A stretch of DNA of 64,000 nt from Winogradskyella pacifica (GCF_013403915.1 NZ_JABFDI010000019.1:1-64000), one strand, 5' to 3'. Counted from the first letter of the stretch, positions 38,394 to 48,556 are shown. The notes: generated by a model from the letters alone, not told the origin. Numbers and translations: made by a program.

Positions 38394-40046
38394 TTGTTAA
38401 CATCACTTTACATAAAAAATTACGCACTCATCGATGAGTTAAACGTATCTTTTAATAATGGTTTAACTATTATTACAGGAGAAACAGGTGCAGGTAAGTC
38501 TATCTTATTAGGTGGTTTATCCTTGGTTTTAGGGAAACGTGCCGATCTGAGTCAGGTGAAAACTGCAGAAGAAAAATGTATCATAGAAGCTGTTTTCGAT
38601 ATTGCTAATTACGATTTAAAGTCGTTATTTAAATCTCTAGACTTAGATTATGATGTGCAAACCATCATTAGAAGAGAAATTTTAGCATCCGGAAAATCTA
38701 GAGCATTTATTAATGATACTCCAGTAACTCTAGAGAGCTTGGTGGCTTTGAGTAGTTATCTTATAGATATTCATTCACAACACCAAACACAACAGTTAAC
38801 GCAAGACGATTATCAGTTTAAAGTTATAGATGCCTTAGCGGATAATAAATTGAATTTAGAAGACTTTTCTAAAGGTTTGAGTGTATTCAAAAAACTTCAA
38901 AAAGCATTAGCAGTATTAAAACTGTCTAAAGCTGAATTGATAAAAGAGTACGATTATAATCTGTTTTTATCCAATGAATTAAATGAAATTAATTTAGAGA
39001 AAATTAATCTCGAAGATTTAGAAAATCAATATGAAGAGCTTAACAATGTTGAAATCATTGGTGAGAAGCTAAGCAGTGCTAAAGCCATATTAGATGCTGA
39101 AGGACTAGGTGTCATAGATCAGATTAATTCTGCAAAACAAGAATTATCTAAAATAGCCACTTTTGGAAAACCTTACGAATCTTTAAAGGAACGTATCATT
39201 AGTGTAGGGATTGAATTAGATGATGTGCTTATTGAAATTGATAACCTAGAAGATAATTTATCTACAGACCCACAAGAATTAGAACGTATTAATAGTAAAC
39301 TTCAAATTGTAAATAATCTATTTCAAAAGCATTCCGTTTCAGAGATTGAAGACTTAATTGCAATTAAGGTCGATTTACAATCTAAAATAAATGATACTGA
39401 AAGTTTAGATCAAACCATATTAGATAAAGAACAAGAGATTTTAAAAGCTAACGAAAAATTAAATCAAATTGCTTTAAAGATTTCAAAGAATAGAAAAAAA
39501 GTAATTCCAATATTTGTATCTAAGTTAGAAGCTATTCTTTCTGATTTAGGGATGCCAAATGCCAGATTTAAAGTTGATTTAGAGCCCACCGAGCAGTTTG
39601 TTAAAAACGGAAAAGACAGCTTGCAGTTTTTATTTATGGCTAATAAAGGTTCTAGCTTTAATGAACTTAAAAAGTCTGCATCTGGTGGGGAGTTATCGCG
39701 TATTATGTTAGCGATAAAATCTATTTTGGCAGAATATATTCAGTTACCATCTATAATGTTTGATGAAATTGACACCGGAGTTTCAGGTGAAATTTCAAAT
39801 AAAATGGGAGACATTATGAAGCAGATGAGTAGTAGCATGCAAGTGTTTTCTATTACACATTTACCTCAAATTGCGGCGAAAGGCAATTCGCATTTCAAAG
39901 TATTTAAAACAGATATTGATGATATTACGCATACGCAACTCAAAAAATTAAACAAAGACGAACGTATAGTTGAAGTCGCGCAAATGTTAGGTGGTTTAAC
40001 AATTACAGATTCTGCCATGGCACATGCAAAACAATTGTTAAACTGA
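38394..40046 (+). CDS. recN: DNA repair protein RecN
   Basis: An SMC-like ATPase that acts in double-strand break repair. The start is a TTG (38394), which gives the family-typical MLTSLYIKNYALIDEL; no better start exists. The 550-residue protein has Walker A GETGAGKS (about 31-38), a central coiled coil (about 155-370), and the ABC signature SASGGELSR (about 428-436) with Walker B IMFDEIDTGVSGE. Length is normal. Confidence 0.95.
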   Translation: MLTSLYIKNYALIDELNVSFNNGLTIITGETGAGKSILLGGLSLVLGKRADLSQVKTAEEKCIIEAVFDIANYDLKSLFKSLDLDYDVQTIIRREILASGKSRAFINDTPVTLESLVALSSYLIDIHSQHQTQQLTQDDYQFKVIDALADNKLNLEDFSKGLSVFKKLQKALAVLKLSKAELIKEYDYNLFLSNELNEINLEKINLEDLENQYEELNNVEIIGEKLSSAKAILDAEGLGVIDQINSAKQELSKIATFGKPYESLKERIISVGIELDDVLIEIDNLEDNLSTDPQELERINSKLQIVNNLFQKHSVSEIEDLIAIKVDLQSKINDTESLDQTILDKEQEILKANEKLNQIALKISKNRKKVIPIFVSKLEAILSDLGMPNARFKVDLEPTEQFVKNGKDSLQFLFMANKGSSFNELKKSASGGELSRIMLAIKSILAEYIQLPSIMFDEIDTGVSGEISNKMGDIMKQMSSSMQVFSITHLPQIAAKGNSHFKVFKTDIDDITHTQLKKLNKDERIVEVAQMLGGLTITDSAMAHAKQLLN

Positions 40047-40059
40047 TTCAATTGAATAG

Positions 40060-40320
40060 ATGAAACACTATTTTGCTATCCTATTGTTTATAGGAAGTTT
40101 TGCGCTTATAGGTTGCGCAGATGATGAAGATCCATGCGATGTAAAGCATGTTATTATTAATGGCGAATGTGTTCCAGATTATATTTTTCCAGACAATCAA
40201 ACCATACAAAATGGAGATAAATATTATCATCAAGAATTTGGTGTTATCATATACAAAGACGCAAATTGGGTAGATGAATGGGATCATATTATTGAAGATC
40301 TAAAAATCAGAACCGATTAA
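40060..40320 (+). CDS. Small lipoprotein of unknown function
   Basis: An 86-residue protein with a lipoprotein signal (lipobox LIGC, Cys19) and a short acidic mature part containing two further cysteines (CDVKHVIINGEC), which may pair. Aromatic and Asp-rich C-terminus. It begins 13 bases after recN and precedes fabI. No family was recognised. Confidence 0.65.
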   Translation: MKHYFAILLFIGSFALIGCADDEDPCDVKHVIINGECVPDYIFPDNQTIQNGDKYYHQEFGVIIYKDANWVDEWDHIIEDLKIRTD

Positions 40321-40390
40321 TACGTTCAAAGTTTTATTAACTTTGAAATCTTTACAATTCAACAAACTATCAACTAAATATATTGTAAAC

Positions 40391-41209
40391 ATGTCATACA
40401 ACTTACTTAAAGGAAAGAGAGGAATTATATTTGGCGCATTAGACGAAAACTCTATTGCTTGGAAAACAGCTATACGCGTCCATGAAGAAGGAGGAACATT
40501 TGTATTAACCAACGCACCAGTTTCCATACGTATGGGACAAATAGATGAATTAGCAGAAAAGACAGGTTCTCAGATTATTTCTGCAGATGCTACTTCAGAA
40601 GAGGATTTACAAAATCTTGTAGCGCAGTCTATGGAAATTCTAGGAGGTAAAATAGATTTTGTTTTACATTCTATTGGTATGTCTATTAATGTTAGAAAAG
40701 GAAAACATTATACGGATCAAAACTATGCTTGGACTCAAAAAGGAACCGATGTCTCTGCAATGTCGTTTCATAAAGTTATGCAAACGCTTTATAAAGCAGA
40801 TGCTATGAATGAATGGGGAAGTATTGTAGCCTTAACTTATATGGCAGCGCAGCGTGTGTTTCCAGATTATAATGATATGGCAGATAATAAAGCCTATTTA
40901 GAAAGTGTGGCGCGTAGTTTTGGCTATTTCTTTGGTAGAGATAAAAAAGTAAGAGTCAACACTATTTCGCAATCACCAACACCAACAACTGCTGGGACTG
41001 GGGTTAAAGGATTTGATGGCTTTATTGCATATGCAGAAAAAATGTCACCATTAGGAAACGCAACGGCAATGGATTGCGCCAATTATACAATAACATTATT
41101 TAGTGATTTAACCAAACGTGTCACACTTCAAAATCTTTATAATGATGGAGGATTTAGTAATATGGGGGTGAGTGACGACGTTATGGAAGCGTTTGTCGAG
41201 AAACAATGA
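40391..41209 (+). CDS. fabI: Enoyl-[acyl-carrier-protein] reductase
   Basis: It performs the last reduction of each fatty-acid elongation cycle using NADH or NADPH, and is the triclosan target class. The Met at 40391 (MSYNLLKGKRGIIFG) was chosen, 16 codons inside the longest frame, as it matches the family N-terminus; this gives 272 residues. The catalytic Tyr-x6-Lys is Tyr160/Lys167 (PDYNDMADNK), and VRVNTISQSPT-like RVNTISQSPTPT follows. A very strong terminator ends the gene. Confidence 0.95.
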   Translation: MSYNLLKGKRGIIFGALDENSIAWKTAIRVHEEGGTFVLTNAPVSIRMGQIDELAEKTGSQIISADATSEEDLQNLVAQSMEILGGKIDFVLHSIGMSINVRKGKHYTDQNYAWTQKGTDVSAMSFHKVMQTLYKADAMNEWGSIVALTYMAAQRVFPDYNDMADNKAYLESVARSFGYFFGRDKKVRVNTISQSPTPTTAGTGVKGFDGFIAYAEKMSPLGNATAMDCANYTITLFSDLTKRVTLQNLYNDGGFSNMGVSDDVMEAFVEKQ

Positions 41210-41231
41210 AGCCTATAAACAGTATTCTTTT

Positions 41232-41263
41232 AGCCGTTATGTTATAACATAACGGCTTTTTTT
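41232..41263 (+). terminator. fabI terminator
   Basis: A perfect 26-base palindrome (AGCCGTTATGTTA and its complement) is followed by seven T. It lies 22 bases after the fabI stop codon. Confidence 0.92.
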
Positions 41264-41392
41264 ATGCTTCGTAATGGCCATAAGTTGAAATAAAATGAGG
41301 AACAATTTAAATATACGATCCTAATGTTTTTTTTGTCGATGTTTTTTGCGGTTTATCGATTTGAAAGATAAAGCTGACAATGTTTTAAAGAT

Positions 41393-41432
41393 TTAACATA
41401 TTTTTAAAGAATTACTAACTAAAATATATTTT
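41393..41432 (+). repeat. Duplicated leader, first copy
   Basis: The roughly 40 bases before the first T9SS paralogue (starting TTAACATATTTTTAAAGAAT) are almost identical to 43723-43763 before the second. A cgATTTGaa element 77-78 bases before each ATG is also shared. Confidence 0.8.
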
Positions 41433-41433
41433 T

Positions 41434-43500
41434 ATGAAGAAAATTACGTTTTTATTTTTATTACTTGGGATCTCTTTTTTTGGGTTCTCACAAGTAAGTC
41501 AAAATTTTGGCACTAATGGATCTGATAGCTCCCCAACAGTACTAACTATTCTTAACACAGACATTACTATAAATGGTACTGCTCCAATTACGGAAATTAC
41601 ATTAGGTAATTTCACGGTTCATTTTGGGGGTCCTACTGGGGATACAACTTATTGTGGAAATTATTATAATTTTGATTTATTAGTTGTAGGTGGGGTTGCA
41701 GATGGAACCAGTATATTAGGTGGTTGTGATTCAGATTTTAACGGTCTAGACATTACAGGTTTTACTGCTATAACAATTACCTCATTTGATGCTGACAACT
41801 GGTCAGATATCATATTTTTTGATATTGATTTGATGGTTACTTTTAATCTTTCTAGTAGCCCTGATTGTGATGCTGTATTAGTGGATACTGAAAATGTTAG
41901 TTTAGAGGGAGATTTATCATGGTCTGCGGCGACAGGTGTCGTAGATAATTATGAAGTATCTGTAGGTACTGCGTCTGGTTTATCGGATGTTTACTCTGAA
42001 TCTTTAGGTAATGTTTTAACAACTAACATCGGAGTTTTACCAGAAGGTACAACGTATTATGTAACTATTACTCCATCTAACAGTGTAGGTATAGCGATAG
42101 ATTGTACTGAGCAGACATTTACTACAATATCAGCGGCTTCTAATGATGATCCAACAAGCGCTATTGCTTTAATATTGGATGAAGGAACTGACTGTGGTGC
42201 TAATACTATTACTGGGTCAAATTTTGGAACTACAGATTCAGGTGTTGCAGCACCATCATGTGGTAATTATGGTACACCAACAGATAAAGGTGACTTATGG
42301 TATACATTTGTGGCGCCATCAAGCGGTGAATTAACGTTTAATACATCTAATCTTGTTGATTTAGTATCTGTATCTGGAGCTTATTATTCAGGTACAGTAG
42401 GTAGTCTTATTGAGGAAGGTTGTACTGAATTTGGTTCTGGTTGGCCATGGGATCTTTCTGGTCTAACAAGTGGTGAAACATACTATTTAAGGATTTGGGA
42501 TTACAGTAACGATGAAATAGGAACTTTTGATCTTTGTGGTTACTATGTGGCTTGTACAACAGGTCAAGCGACAGTAGAAACAGTTTCAGATTGTGCAGCA
42601 AGTACATATAGCTTAAATGTTACATTTAGTACAGTAGGAGATGCTACAGAAGTTAGTGATGGTACTAATAGTTTTGCTATTTCTGGATCTGCAGCCGTAG
42701 CAGGACCATATGCATTTGGAACGACTGTAACATTGGAAGTTGTTCACACTGGTTCTGATTGTGATTTTGAATTAGGGACTTATCTTTTTGAGGCTTGTGC
42801 ACCGGAAAATGATGATATTGCAAATGCAGTAGCAATTGCAGTCGATGAAGGATATTGTGATGGTACAAATACTAATGCTAATAACATTAGCGCAACTAAT
42901 TCAGCTGAGGCAATGGGATCTTGTTTTCAAGGAACTGAGACACTTAGTGATGTTTGGTTTACATTTACTGTACCAGCAAATGTTGCAACTGTAGATGTTT
43001 CTACTGATTTTACAGGAGGAACTTTATTGGATACTGAATTAGCGGTTTATTCTGGTGCCCCAGGTAATTTAGTAGAAATTGGCTGTAGTCAAGATGATGG
43101 TGTTACCGATTTATCTAATGGTTTTTCTTGGAATTCTCTAATTAATGATTTAGCAGTTACTGCTGGAGAAACTTACTATATACAAATAGATGGTTATACT
43201 ACGCAAACAGGAACGTTTTGTTTAGATATTTCTACAAACCAAGTATTAAGTACTAATAGCTACGAAAATGAAGCTGCTTTCACATACTATCCTAACCCAG
43301 TTAAAAACACATTATCATTAAATGCTCAAAAAACAATAGAGCAAGTGTCTATGTTTAATATGCTAGGTCAAGAAGTATTAAGAGCTACTCCTAATACTGT
43401 TGATAGTGATTTAGATATGTCTAACTTGGCAACAGGTGCTTACTTTGTTAAAGTAACTATAGCAAATGTGACAGAAACAATAAGAGTGATTAAGCAATAA
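41434..43500 (+). CDS. T9SS-secreted multidomain surface protein, copy 1
   Basis: A 688-residue secreted protein: signal peptide (1-19), an N-terminal beta-rich region (about 20-150), a fibronectin-III-like domain (about 150-235; LSWSAATGVVDNYEVSVG), two pre-peptidase-like beta-sandwich domains (about 240-375 and 460-605; LWYTFVAPSSGE, VWFTFTVPANVA) and a type A T9SS sorting tail (about 612-688; FTYYPNPVKNTLSL). Very few Lys/Arg in the body, as in adhesin-like exoproteins. The last 230 residues are nearly the same as in the next gene. Function is probably adhesion or matrix; no catalytic domain was seen. Confidence 0.85.
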   Translation: MKKITFLFLLLGISFFGFSQVSQNFGTNGSDSSPTVLTILNTDITINGTAPITEITLGNFTVHFGGPTGDTTYCGNYYNFDLLVVGGVADGTSILGGCDSDFNGLDITGFTAITITSFDADNWSDIIFFDIDLMVTFNLSSSPDCDAVLVDTENVSLEGDLSWSAATGVVDNYEVSVGTASGLSDVYSESLGNVLTTNIGVLPEGTTYYVTITPSNSVGIAIDCTEQTFTTISAASNDDPTSAIALILDEGTDCGANTITGSNFGTTDSGVAAPSCGNYGTPTDKGDLWYTFVAPSSGELTFNTSNLVDLVSVSGAYYSGTVGSLIEEGCTEFGSGWPWDLSGLTSGETYYLRIWDYSNDEIGTFDLCGYYVACTTGQATVETVSDCAASTYSLNVTFSTVGDATEVSDGTNSFAISGSAAVAGPYAFGTTVTLEVVHTGSDCDFELGTYLFEACAPENDDIANAVAIAVDEGYCDGTNTNANNISATNSAEAMGSCFQGTETLSDVWFTFTVPANVATVDVSTDFTGGTLLDTELAVYSGAPGNLVEIGCSQDDGVTDLSNGFSWNSLINDLAVTAGETYYIQIDGYTTQTGTFCLDISTNQVLSTNSYENEAAFTYYPNPVKNTLSLNAQKTIEQVSMFNMLGQEVLRATPNTVDSDLDMSNLATGAYFVKVTIANVTETIRVIKQ

Positions 43501-43524
43501 GTATTAAACACTTTATTATATACA

Positions 43525-43554
43525 GGAAGCCGCTAAAATTAGCGGCTTCCTTTT
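43525..43554 (+). terminator. Terminator of T9SS paralogue 1
   Basis: GGAAGCCGCTAA pairs with TTAGCGGCTTCC across AA and is followed by TTTT. The GCCGCTAA core recurs in the terminator of the second paralogue (46448-46479). Confidence 0.88.
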
Positions 43555-43722
43555 GTTTTAAACTCTATTAAATCTCTAAGTTATGCCGTATTTATAGCGT
43601 TGAAAATAAAAAAAATTAAGTTCAATTGTTAGACGTTTAAATTTATATAGATGTTTTAGTTCTAAACGGTTTTCTTTGCGTTTAAACGATTTGAAGGTTA
43701 AACCTCAGATTTATATGAATAA

Positions 43723-43763
43723 TTAACATATTTTTAAAGAATTACTAACTAAAATATATTTTA
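43723..43763 (+). repeat. Duplicated leader, second copy
   Basis: Near-identical to 41393-41432; the copies differ mainly by an extra TA just before the ATG. It supports origin of the two genes by duplication that included the 5' region. Confidence 0.8.
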
Positions 43764-43764
43764 T

Positions 43765-46425
43765 ATGAAGAAAATTACATTAATTATGGCGATTTTGTTT
43801 ACATCGCTTTCTTTTTCTCAAGTTACCATAGGTACAGGTAACGACGGTGGGACTTTTGAATCACCTCCAGTAACAGCTTATTATGGTTATTCTTATGGTC
43901 AATCTATTTATTTGGCTTCGGAAATAAATTCTACGGGTGATATCACATCGATGGATTTTCAGCTTATAACAGGAGCCGATATGTCATCTGCAGATGAAAT
44001 GGTAGATGTTTGGATTGGACATACTACTAAATCCTCATTCGAGTCTACAACTGATTGGGTAGATGTTTCAACTTTAACACAAGTATTAACTAACGGAACC
44101 GTTACAATAGCAGCAGATGTTTTAACAGTTACATTTAGTACTCCGTTTACCTATAATGGAACAGATAATCTAATAATTGCTTTTGATGCAAATGAAGCAG
44201 ACTATGGAGGTGGATCTGATCGTGTTTCTGCAACAGATGGTCCTACAGCTAATTTGTCATTAGTTGATAGAACAGATACTCCTGCAAATAATCCAGACCC
44301 ATTAGCTCCACCAACAGGAGTTAGATTTCAGTCTAGAGGTAATGTTACTTTTAATGGAATAAGTGCGTTATGTGCACCAGCAGCAGCTACTGCTTCAATA
44401 GTTGAAGATTGTGATAACGCTCAATTCTCAATATTAGTAGATGTAACTGATTTAGGAGACTCTACCAATCTTGAAATCACTAACGATGCAGGCGTTGCTT
44501 CAACAATGGTGACTGAAACAGGTGAAGTTACTGTAGGGCCTTTCCCTATTGGAACACCTGTAGTGTTAACGCTTGAAAATGAAAATGAAGATACTTGCGA
44601 TGTTGTGCTAGACTCAGTTTTGGATTTTTGTCCAACTGCGGCTACGACATTAGATTATTATAACTTACAATGGCCTGCTGCATTAACATTTGCTGAAAAT
44701 GAAGCGGCTGACCAATTGGTTTTTGCACAAGCATACGAAGCTGGTTTAACTGACACCACTACAGGTGCAGCAGCAGGTATTGAGGCGTGGATTGGTTACA
44801 GTGATACAGATACAGATCCATCTGGTACAGGTTGGACTTGGGAAATTGCACCATTTTTCTCTGAAGAGGGAGGTAATAACAACGATCAATTTGCTGTAGC
44901 TATGCAAGATCTTGGTTTAACCGAGGGAACTTATTATTATGCGAGTCGTTTTACTTTGAACGCAGGTCCTTATATGTATGGAGGTTTTGAAGGAGCATGG
45001 GATGCAACAACTAATCCATCTGGTGTGTTAACGGTTACAGCACGTTTAGCAGTTTCTGGTGATGATTGTGCAAACCCAATTGTTATAAACACTTTGCCAT
45101 ATAACACTACAGATGATACTGTTAATTATACTAATTTTTTCGGGAATGGTGATAGTGTTTGTAATGCTAATTATTTAAGTGGAAATGACGTTGTTTATAC
45201 ATATACACCAAGCGCAGATGCTAATATTAATTTAGGTTTAACAGAATTAACAGCTACGTGGTCTGCTATTCATTTATTAGATGGATGTCCTACGGATGAA
45301 GCAACGGCTTGTGTAGGTTTTGCAGGTTCTGCTGGTAGTACCGATAGAGGTATTGAAGGTGTAGATGTTGTTGGAGGAACTACATATTATATTGTGATTT
45401 CTACATTCGCAACACCAAATTCTGTGGGTTACACTTTAGATATTACAGAAAACACTTGTGCCAATGCAACGGCTACATATACTGTAGTTAGTGATTGTGG
45501 TACTAGTGGTGGATTTAATATCGAAGTAGATATTACAGATATGGGAACAGCTACTGCTGTTACTGTAACTGACGATCAAGGGAATGATGCTCAAGCAGCA
45601 ACAGAGGCGACAATATTAACATTTGGTCCATATACAAATGCTACAGATGTAGTGATTACAATTGCAGATGATAATGATGGAACGTGTGAGCAATCAAGTG
45701 AAGCTTTAACACAATTAGCATGCCCTCCTGTAAATGACGATATTGCTACTGCAATAGCAATTACAATTGATGAAGGGTTCTGTGATGGATCAAACACCAA
45801 TAGTTCTAACATTTCAGCAACAGACTCTGCAGAACTGATAGGTGATTGTTTTAGTGGTACTAATGCAGCTAGCGATGTTTGGTTTACTTTTACTGTACCT
45901 GCAGATGTAGCAAGTGTAGATGTTTCTACGGATTTTACAGGAGGAACATTAACAGATACTGAATTAGCAGTTTATTCTGGTATTCCAGGTAATTTAGTAG
46001 AAATTGGTTGTAGTCAAGATGACGGTACTACTATTTTATCTAATGGGAGTTCTTACAATTCATTAATTACAGATTTAGCAGTAACAGTTGGAGAAACTTA
46101 CTATGTACAAGTAGATGGTTATACTACGCAAACAGGAACGTTTTGCTTAGATATTTCTACTAACCAAGTATTAAGTACTGTTAACTACGAAAGTGAATCT
46201 GCTTTCACATACTATCCAAACCCAGTTAAAAATACATTAACATTAAATGCTCAGAACACAATAGAGCAGGTGGCGATGTATAATATGCTAGGTCAAGAAG
46301 TATTAAGAGTAACTCCTAATACAGTTGATAGTGACTTAGATATGTCTCACTTGCAAACAGGGACTTACTTTGTTAAAGTTACTATTGCAAATGTGACTGA
46401 AACTATACGAGTTATTAAGCAATAA
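43765..46425 (+). CDS. T9SS-secreted multidomain surface protein, copy 2
   Basis: An 886-residue paralogue of the preceding gene: signal peptide (1-19, ending FSQ), a distinct N-terminal region (about 20-200; YGYSYGQSIYLASEI), several beta-sandwich domains, then the shared C-terminal half: a domain with DVWFTFTVPADVASVDVSTD and the type A sorting tail (about 810-886; FTYYPNPVKNTLTL). A repeat of the ASIVEDCDNAQFSI/TVVSDCGTSGGFNI type occurs twice (about 215 and 575). Rich in Thr, Asp and Gly and poor in Lys. Probably a surface or released adhesin; no enzyme domain was recognised. Confidence 0.85.
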   Translation: MKKITLIMAILFTSLSFSQVTIGTGNDGGTFESPPVTAYYGYSYGQSIYLASEINSTGDITSMDFQLITGADMSSADEMVDVWIGHTTKSSFESTTDWVDVSTLTQVLTNGTVTIAADVLTVTFSTPFTYNGTDNLIIAFDANEADYGGGSDRVSATDGPTANLSLVDRTDTPANNPDPLAPPTGVRFQSRGNVTFNGISALCAPAAATASIVEDCDNAQFSILVDVTDLGDSTNLEITNDAGVASTMVTETGEVTVGPFPIGTPVVLTLENENEDTCDVVLDSVLDFCPTAATTLDYYNLQWPAALTFAENEAADQLVFAQAYEAGLTDTTTGAAAGIEAWIGYSDTDTDPSGTGWTWEIAPFFSEEGGNNNDQFAVAMQDLGLTEGTYYYASRFTLNAGPYMYGGFEGAWDATTNPSGVLTVTARLAVSGDDCANPIVINTLPYNTTDDTVNYTNFFGNGDSVCNANYLSGNDVVYTYTPSADANINLGLTELTATWSAIHLLDGCPTDEATACVGFAGSAGSTDRGIEGVDVVGGTTYYIVISTFATPNSVGYTLDITENTCANATATYTVVSDCGTSGGFNIEVDITDMGTATAVTVTDDQGNDAQAATEATILTFGPYTNATDVVITIADDNDGTCEQSSEALTQLACPPVNDDIATAIAITIDEGFCDGSNTNSSNISATDSAELIGDCFSGTNAASDVWFTFTVPADVASVDVSTDFTGGTLTDTELAVYSGIPGNLVEIGCSQDDGTTILSNGSSYNSLITDLAVTVGETYYVQVDGYTTQTGTFCLDISTNQVLSTVNYESESAFTYYPNPVKNTLTLNAQNTIEQVAMYNMLGQEVLRVTPNTVDSDLDMSHLQTGTYFVKVTIANVTETIRVIKQ

Positions 46426-46447
46426 GCTTATTAACTTTATAATTCTT

Positions 46448-46479
46448 AAAAAGCCGCTAATTTTAGCGGCTTTTTTTTT
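46448..46479 (+). terminator. Terminator of T9SS paralogue 2
   Basis: AAAAAGCCGCTAA pairs with TTAGCGGCTTTTT, followed by a total of nine T. It shares the GCCGCTAA stem with 43525-43554. Confidence 0.9.
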
Positions 46480-46571
46480 GCTCTAAATCAACGAAAAGCA
46501 ATGAGATTTATTTCTGTATTTTGAATTTATTTTAAGCTATCGTAACTGTTAAAAATTGTATTTGGTTTAAT

Positions 46572-46579
46572 TACCTTTG
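46572..46579 (+). promoter_or_regulatory. -7 box upstream of the glycosyltransferase gene
   Basis: TACCTTTG matches TAnnTTTG and ends only 6 bases before the ATG at 46586, so the mRNA from it would be nearly leaderless. Chance occurrence cannot be excluded. Confidence 0.4.
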
Positions 46580-46585
46580 TGACTT

Positions 46586-47587
46586 ATGGAGACTCTTAAT
46601 TTTTCATTTATTATTCCTGTTTATAACAGACCCAACGAAATTAAAGAACTGCTAGAAAGTTTTTCAAATTTTGAAGGTCAGCATACCTATGAAATTGTAA
46701 TCGTAGAAGATGGCTCAACCGAAACATCAGAATCTATTGTAAAGTTGTATAATAATCAGCTCGATATTTCTTATTATTTTAAAGAGAATTCAGGGCCAGG
46801 AGATTCTAGGAATTATGGTATGGAGAAGGCTAAAGGAAATTATTTTATCATTTTAGATTCAGATGTACTGTTACCTTCAAATTACCTAGTAGAAGTAAAA
46901 ACGTTTTTAGACACATCTTATTATGATTGTTTTGGTGGCCCGGATGCGGCTCATAGTTCGTTTTCTAATCTTCAGAAAGCTATAAATTTTGCTATGACTT
47001 CTTTTATTACCACAGGAGGTATAAGAGGAGGGAAGCAAAATGTAGAAGACTTTCAACCGCGAAGTTTTAATATGGGTTTGTCTAAAAAGGCTTTTTTGGC
47101 TTCAGGTGGATTTGGTAAAATTCATCCTGGCGAAGATCCCGATTTATCCTTACGATTACGTAAACTAGGTTTTAAAACGACTTTAATTGAAACTGCTTTT
47201 GTGTATCACAAACGACGAATTTCGTGGTCTAAGTTTTACAAGCAAGTTCATAAATTTGGTATGGTAAGACCTATTCTAAATCAATGGCATCCAAATTCTA
47301 AAAGTATTGTCTACTGGTTTCCTACAGTATTTAGTTTGGGCTTTATAGTTTCGATAGTTATGGCGATTTTTCAAATGCATCTACTGTTGTATTTTTACGA
47401 ATTATATTTTGCTACAGCTTTTATATTGGCTTTAATTTCAAATCGAAGTCTAAGTGTTGCTTTTCAAGCGTTGCTAGCTATAATTATTCAGTTTTTTGGA
47501 TATGGACTCGGCTTTTTGAAATCGACATTTAATTTGGTTATATTAAGAAAGAACCCTGAAGACTCATTTCCACAACTATTTTTTTAA
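46586..47587 (+). CDS. Family 2 glycosyltransferase, membrane-anchored
   Basis: An inverting GT-A enzyme of 333 residues. Motifs: FSFIIPVYNRP (about 6-16), VEDGS (about 45-49), GDSRNYG and the metal-binding ILDSDV (about 92-97), then the GGFGKIHPGEDPDLSLRLRK acceptor region (about 173-192). Two or three hydrophobic helices follow (about 245-315), so the catalytic domain is tethered to the inner membrane. The sugar and acceptor are unknown. It precedes the ybbR-like gene by 6 bases. Confidence 0.9.
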   Translation: METLNFSFIIPVYNRPNEIKELLESFSNFEGQHTYEIVIVEDGSTETSESIVKLYNNQLDISYYFKENSGPGDSRNYGMEKAKGNYFIILDSDVLLPSNYLVEVKTFLDTSYYDCFGGPDAAHSSFSNLQKAINFAMTSFITTGGIRGGKQNVEDFQPRSFNMGLSKKAFLASGGFGKIHPGEDPDLSLRLRKLGFKTTLIETAFVYHKRRISWSKFYKQVHKFGMVRPILNQWHPNSKSIVYWFPTVFSLGFIVSIVMAIFQMHLLLYFYELYFATAFILALISNRSLSVAFQALLAIIIQFFGYGLGFLKSTFNLVILRKNPEDSFPQLFF

Positions 47588-47593
47588 TAATAA

Positions 47594-48556
47594 ATGAAAA
47601 CGAAGAAGAACTTGAACATATTAGACCATTTAAAAAAGAAGAACTTTAAACGGTTTACTTTATTTTTTGTGGTGGCCTTTGTGTTTCTAATTTTTTCAAA
47701 ATTGTCTAATGACTACAAACAAACCATAAAATTAAAAGTTAATTTGGTTAATGTTGATGATGAGATACTCTTAAAAAAGGATTCGACGAACTATATTCAA
47801 GCGTATGTAGAAGCAAAAGGGTTTTCATTAATGCCCTTTATGTTTAATAACTCTAAGGAGTTAGAAGTAGATGCGAAAAGTGAGGTCACTTTAAAATCTC
47901 AAAATTTTGTTTTCGATGTGTTAAAGCACAAGTATCTTATTGAGAGTCAGTTGGGTAGTGCTTATGAGGTTATTTCTATAATGCCAGACACACTTTTAAT
48001 TGCGTACTCAAAAAGAGCTTCAAAGACGGTTCCTGTAAGATTTAAGAAAGCTATTAATTACGCTGTAGGTTATGATTTAAAAGGAGAATTTAGTTTTAAT
48101 ATAGATAGTGTAAAAGTAGTTGGTTCGTTAGAAGAAGTAGATAAAATCGATTCTGTAACTACAGAAGCTCTGGTGCTAAATGATATAAAAAGTGATATTA
48201 AACATATTGTGAGATTAGATATTTCTGATTATGATCATATTGATGTATTTCCAAAATCACTAGAGGTAACAGGTAATGTTACGCGCTTTACTGAAGGTAT
48301 AATAGAAGTGCCTATTGTAATAACAAATCAGCCAGAAAATATTACAATTAATTACTTCCCTAAAGCTGTTACACTTTCGTATTATGTAGATTTAGAAAAT
48401 TATGATGCCATAAAAGCTTTAGACTTTAAAGTTGAATGCGATTATGCCGAATTAGAAGAAAATCAAACCTTCTTAATACCAAAAGTAGTTAAGAAACCCG
48501 ATTTTATAAAACATGTTAATATCAAACAGAAACAAATAGATTTTATAGAACTCTAA
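47594..48556 (+). CDS. YbbR-domain protein
   Basis: A 320-residue protein with a charged N-terminus, one membrane helix (about 22-40) and an extracytoplasmic part made of two or three YbbR-like beta domains (about 65-140, 150-230 and 230-310; KTVPVRFKKAINYAVGYDL, SVKVVGSLEEVDKIDSVTTE). YbbR proteins regulate the c-di-AMP cyclase DacA in Firmicutes; here dacA is not adjacent, and the role is unproven. coaE follows 2 bases later. Confidence 0.82.
   Translation: MKTKKNLNILDHLKKKNFKRFTLFFVVAFVFLIFSKLSNDYKQTIKLKVNLVNVDDEILLKKDSTNYIQAYVEAKGFSLMPFMFNNSKELEVDAKSEVTLKSQNFVFDVLKHKYLIESQLGSAYEVISIMPDTLLIAYSKRASKTVPVRFKKAINYAVGYDLKGEFSFNIDSVKVVGSLEEVDKIDSVTTEALVLNDIKSDIKHIVRLDISDYDHIDVFPKSLEVTGNVTRFTEGIIEVPIVITNQPENITINYFPKAVTLSYYVDLENYDAIKALDFKVECDYAELEENQTFLIPKVVKKPDFIKHVNIKQKQIDFIEL

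Noticed and set aside
42407-42868. Minus-strand frames inside the T9SS paralogue genes
   Set aside because: Histidine- and glutamine-rich shadows produced by the Asp/Thr-rich coding strand.
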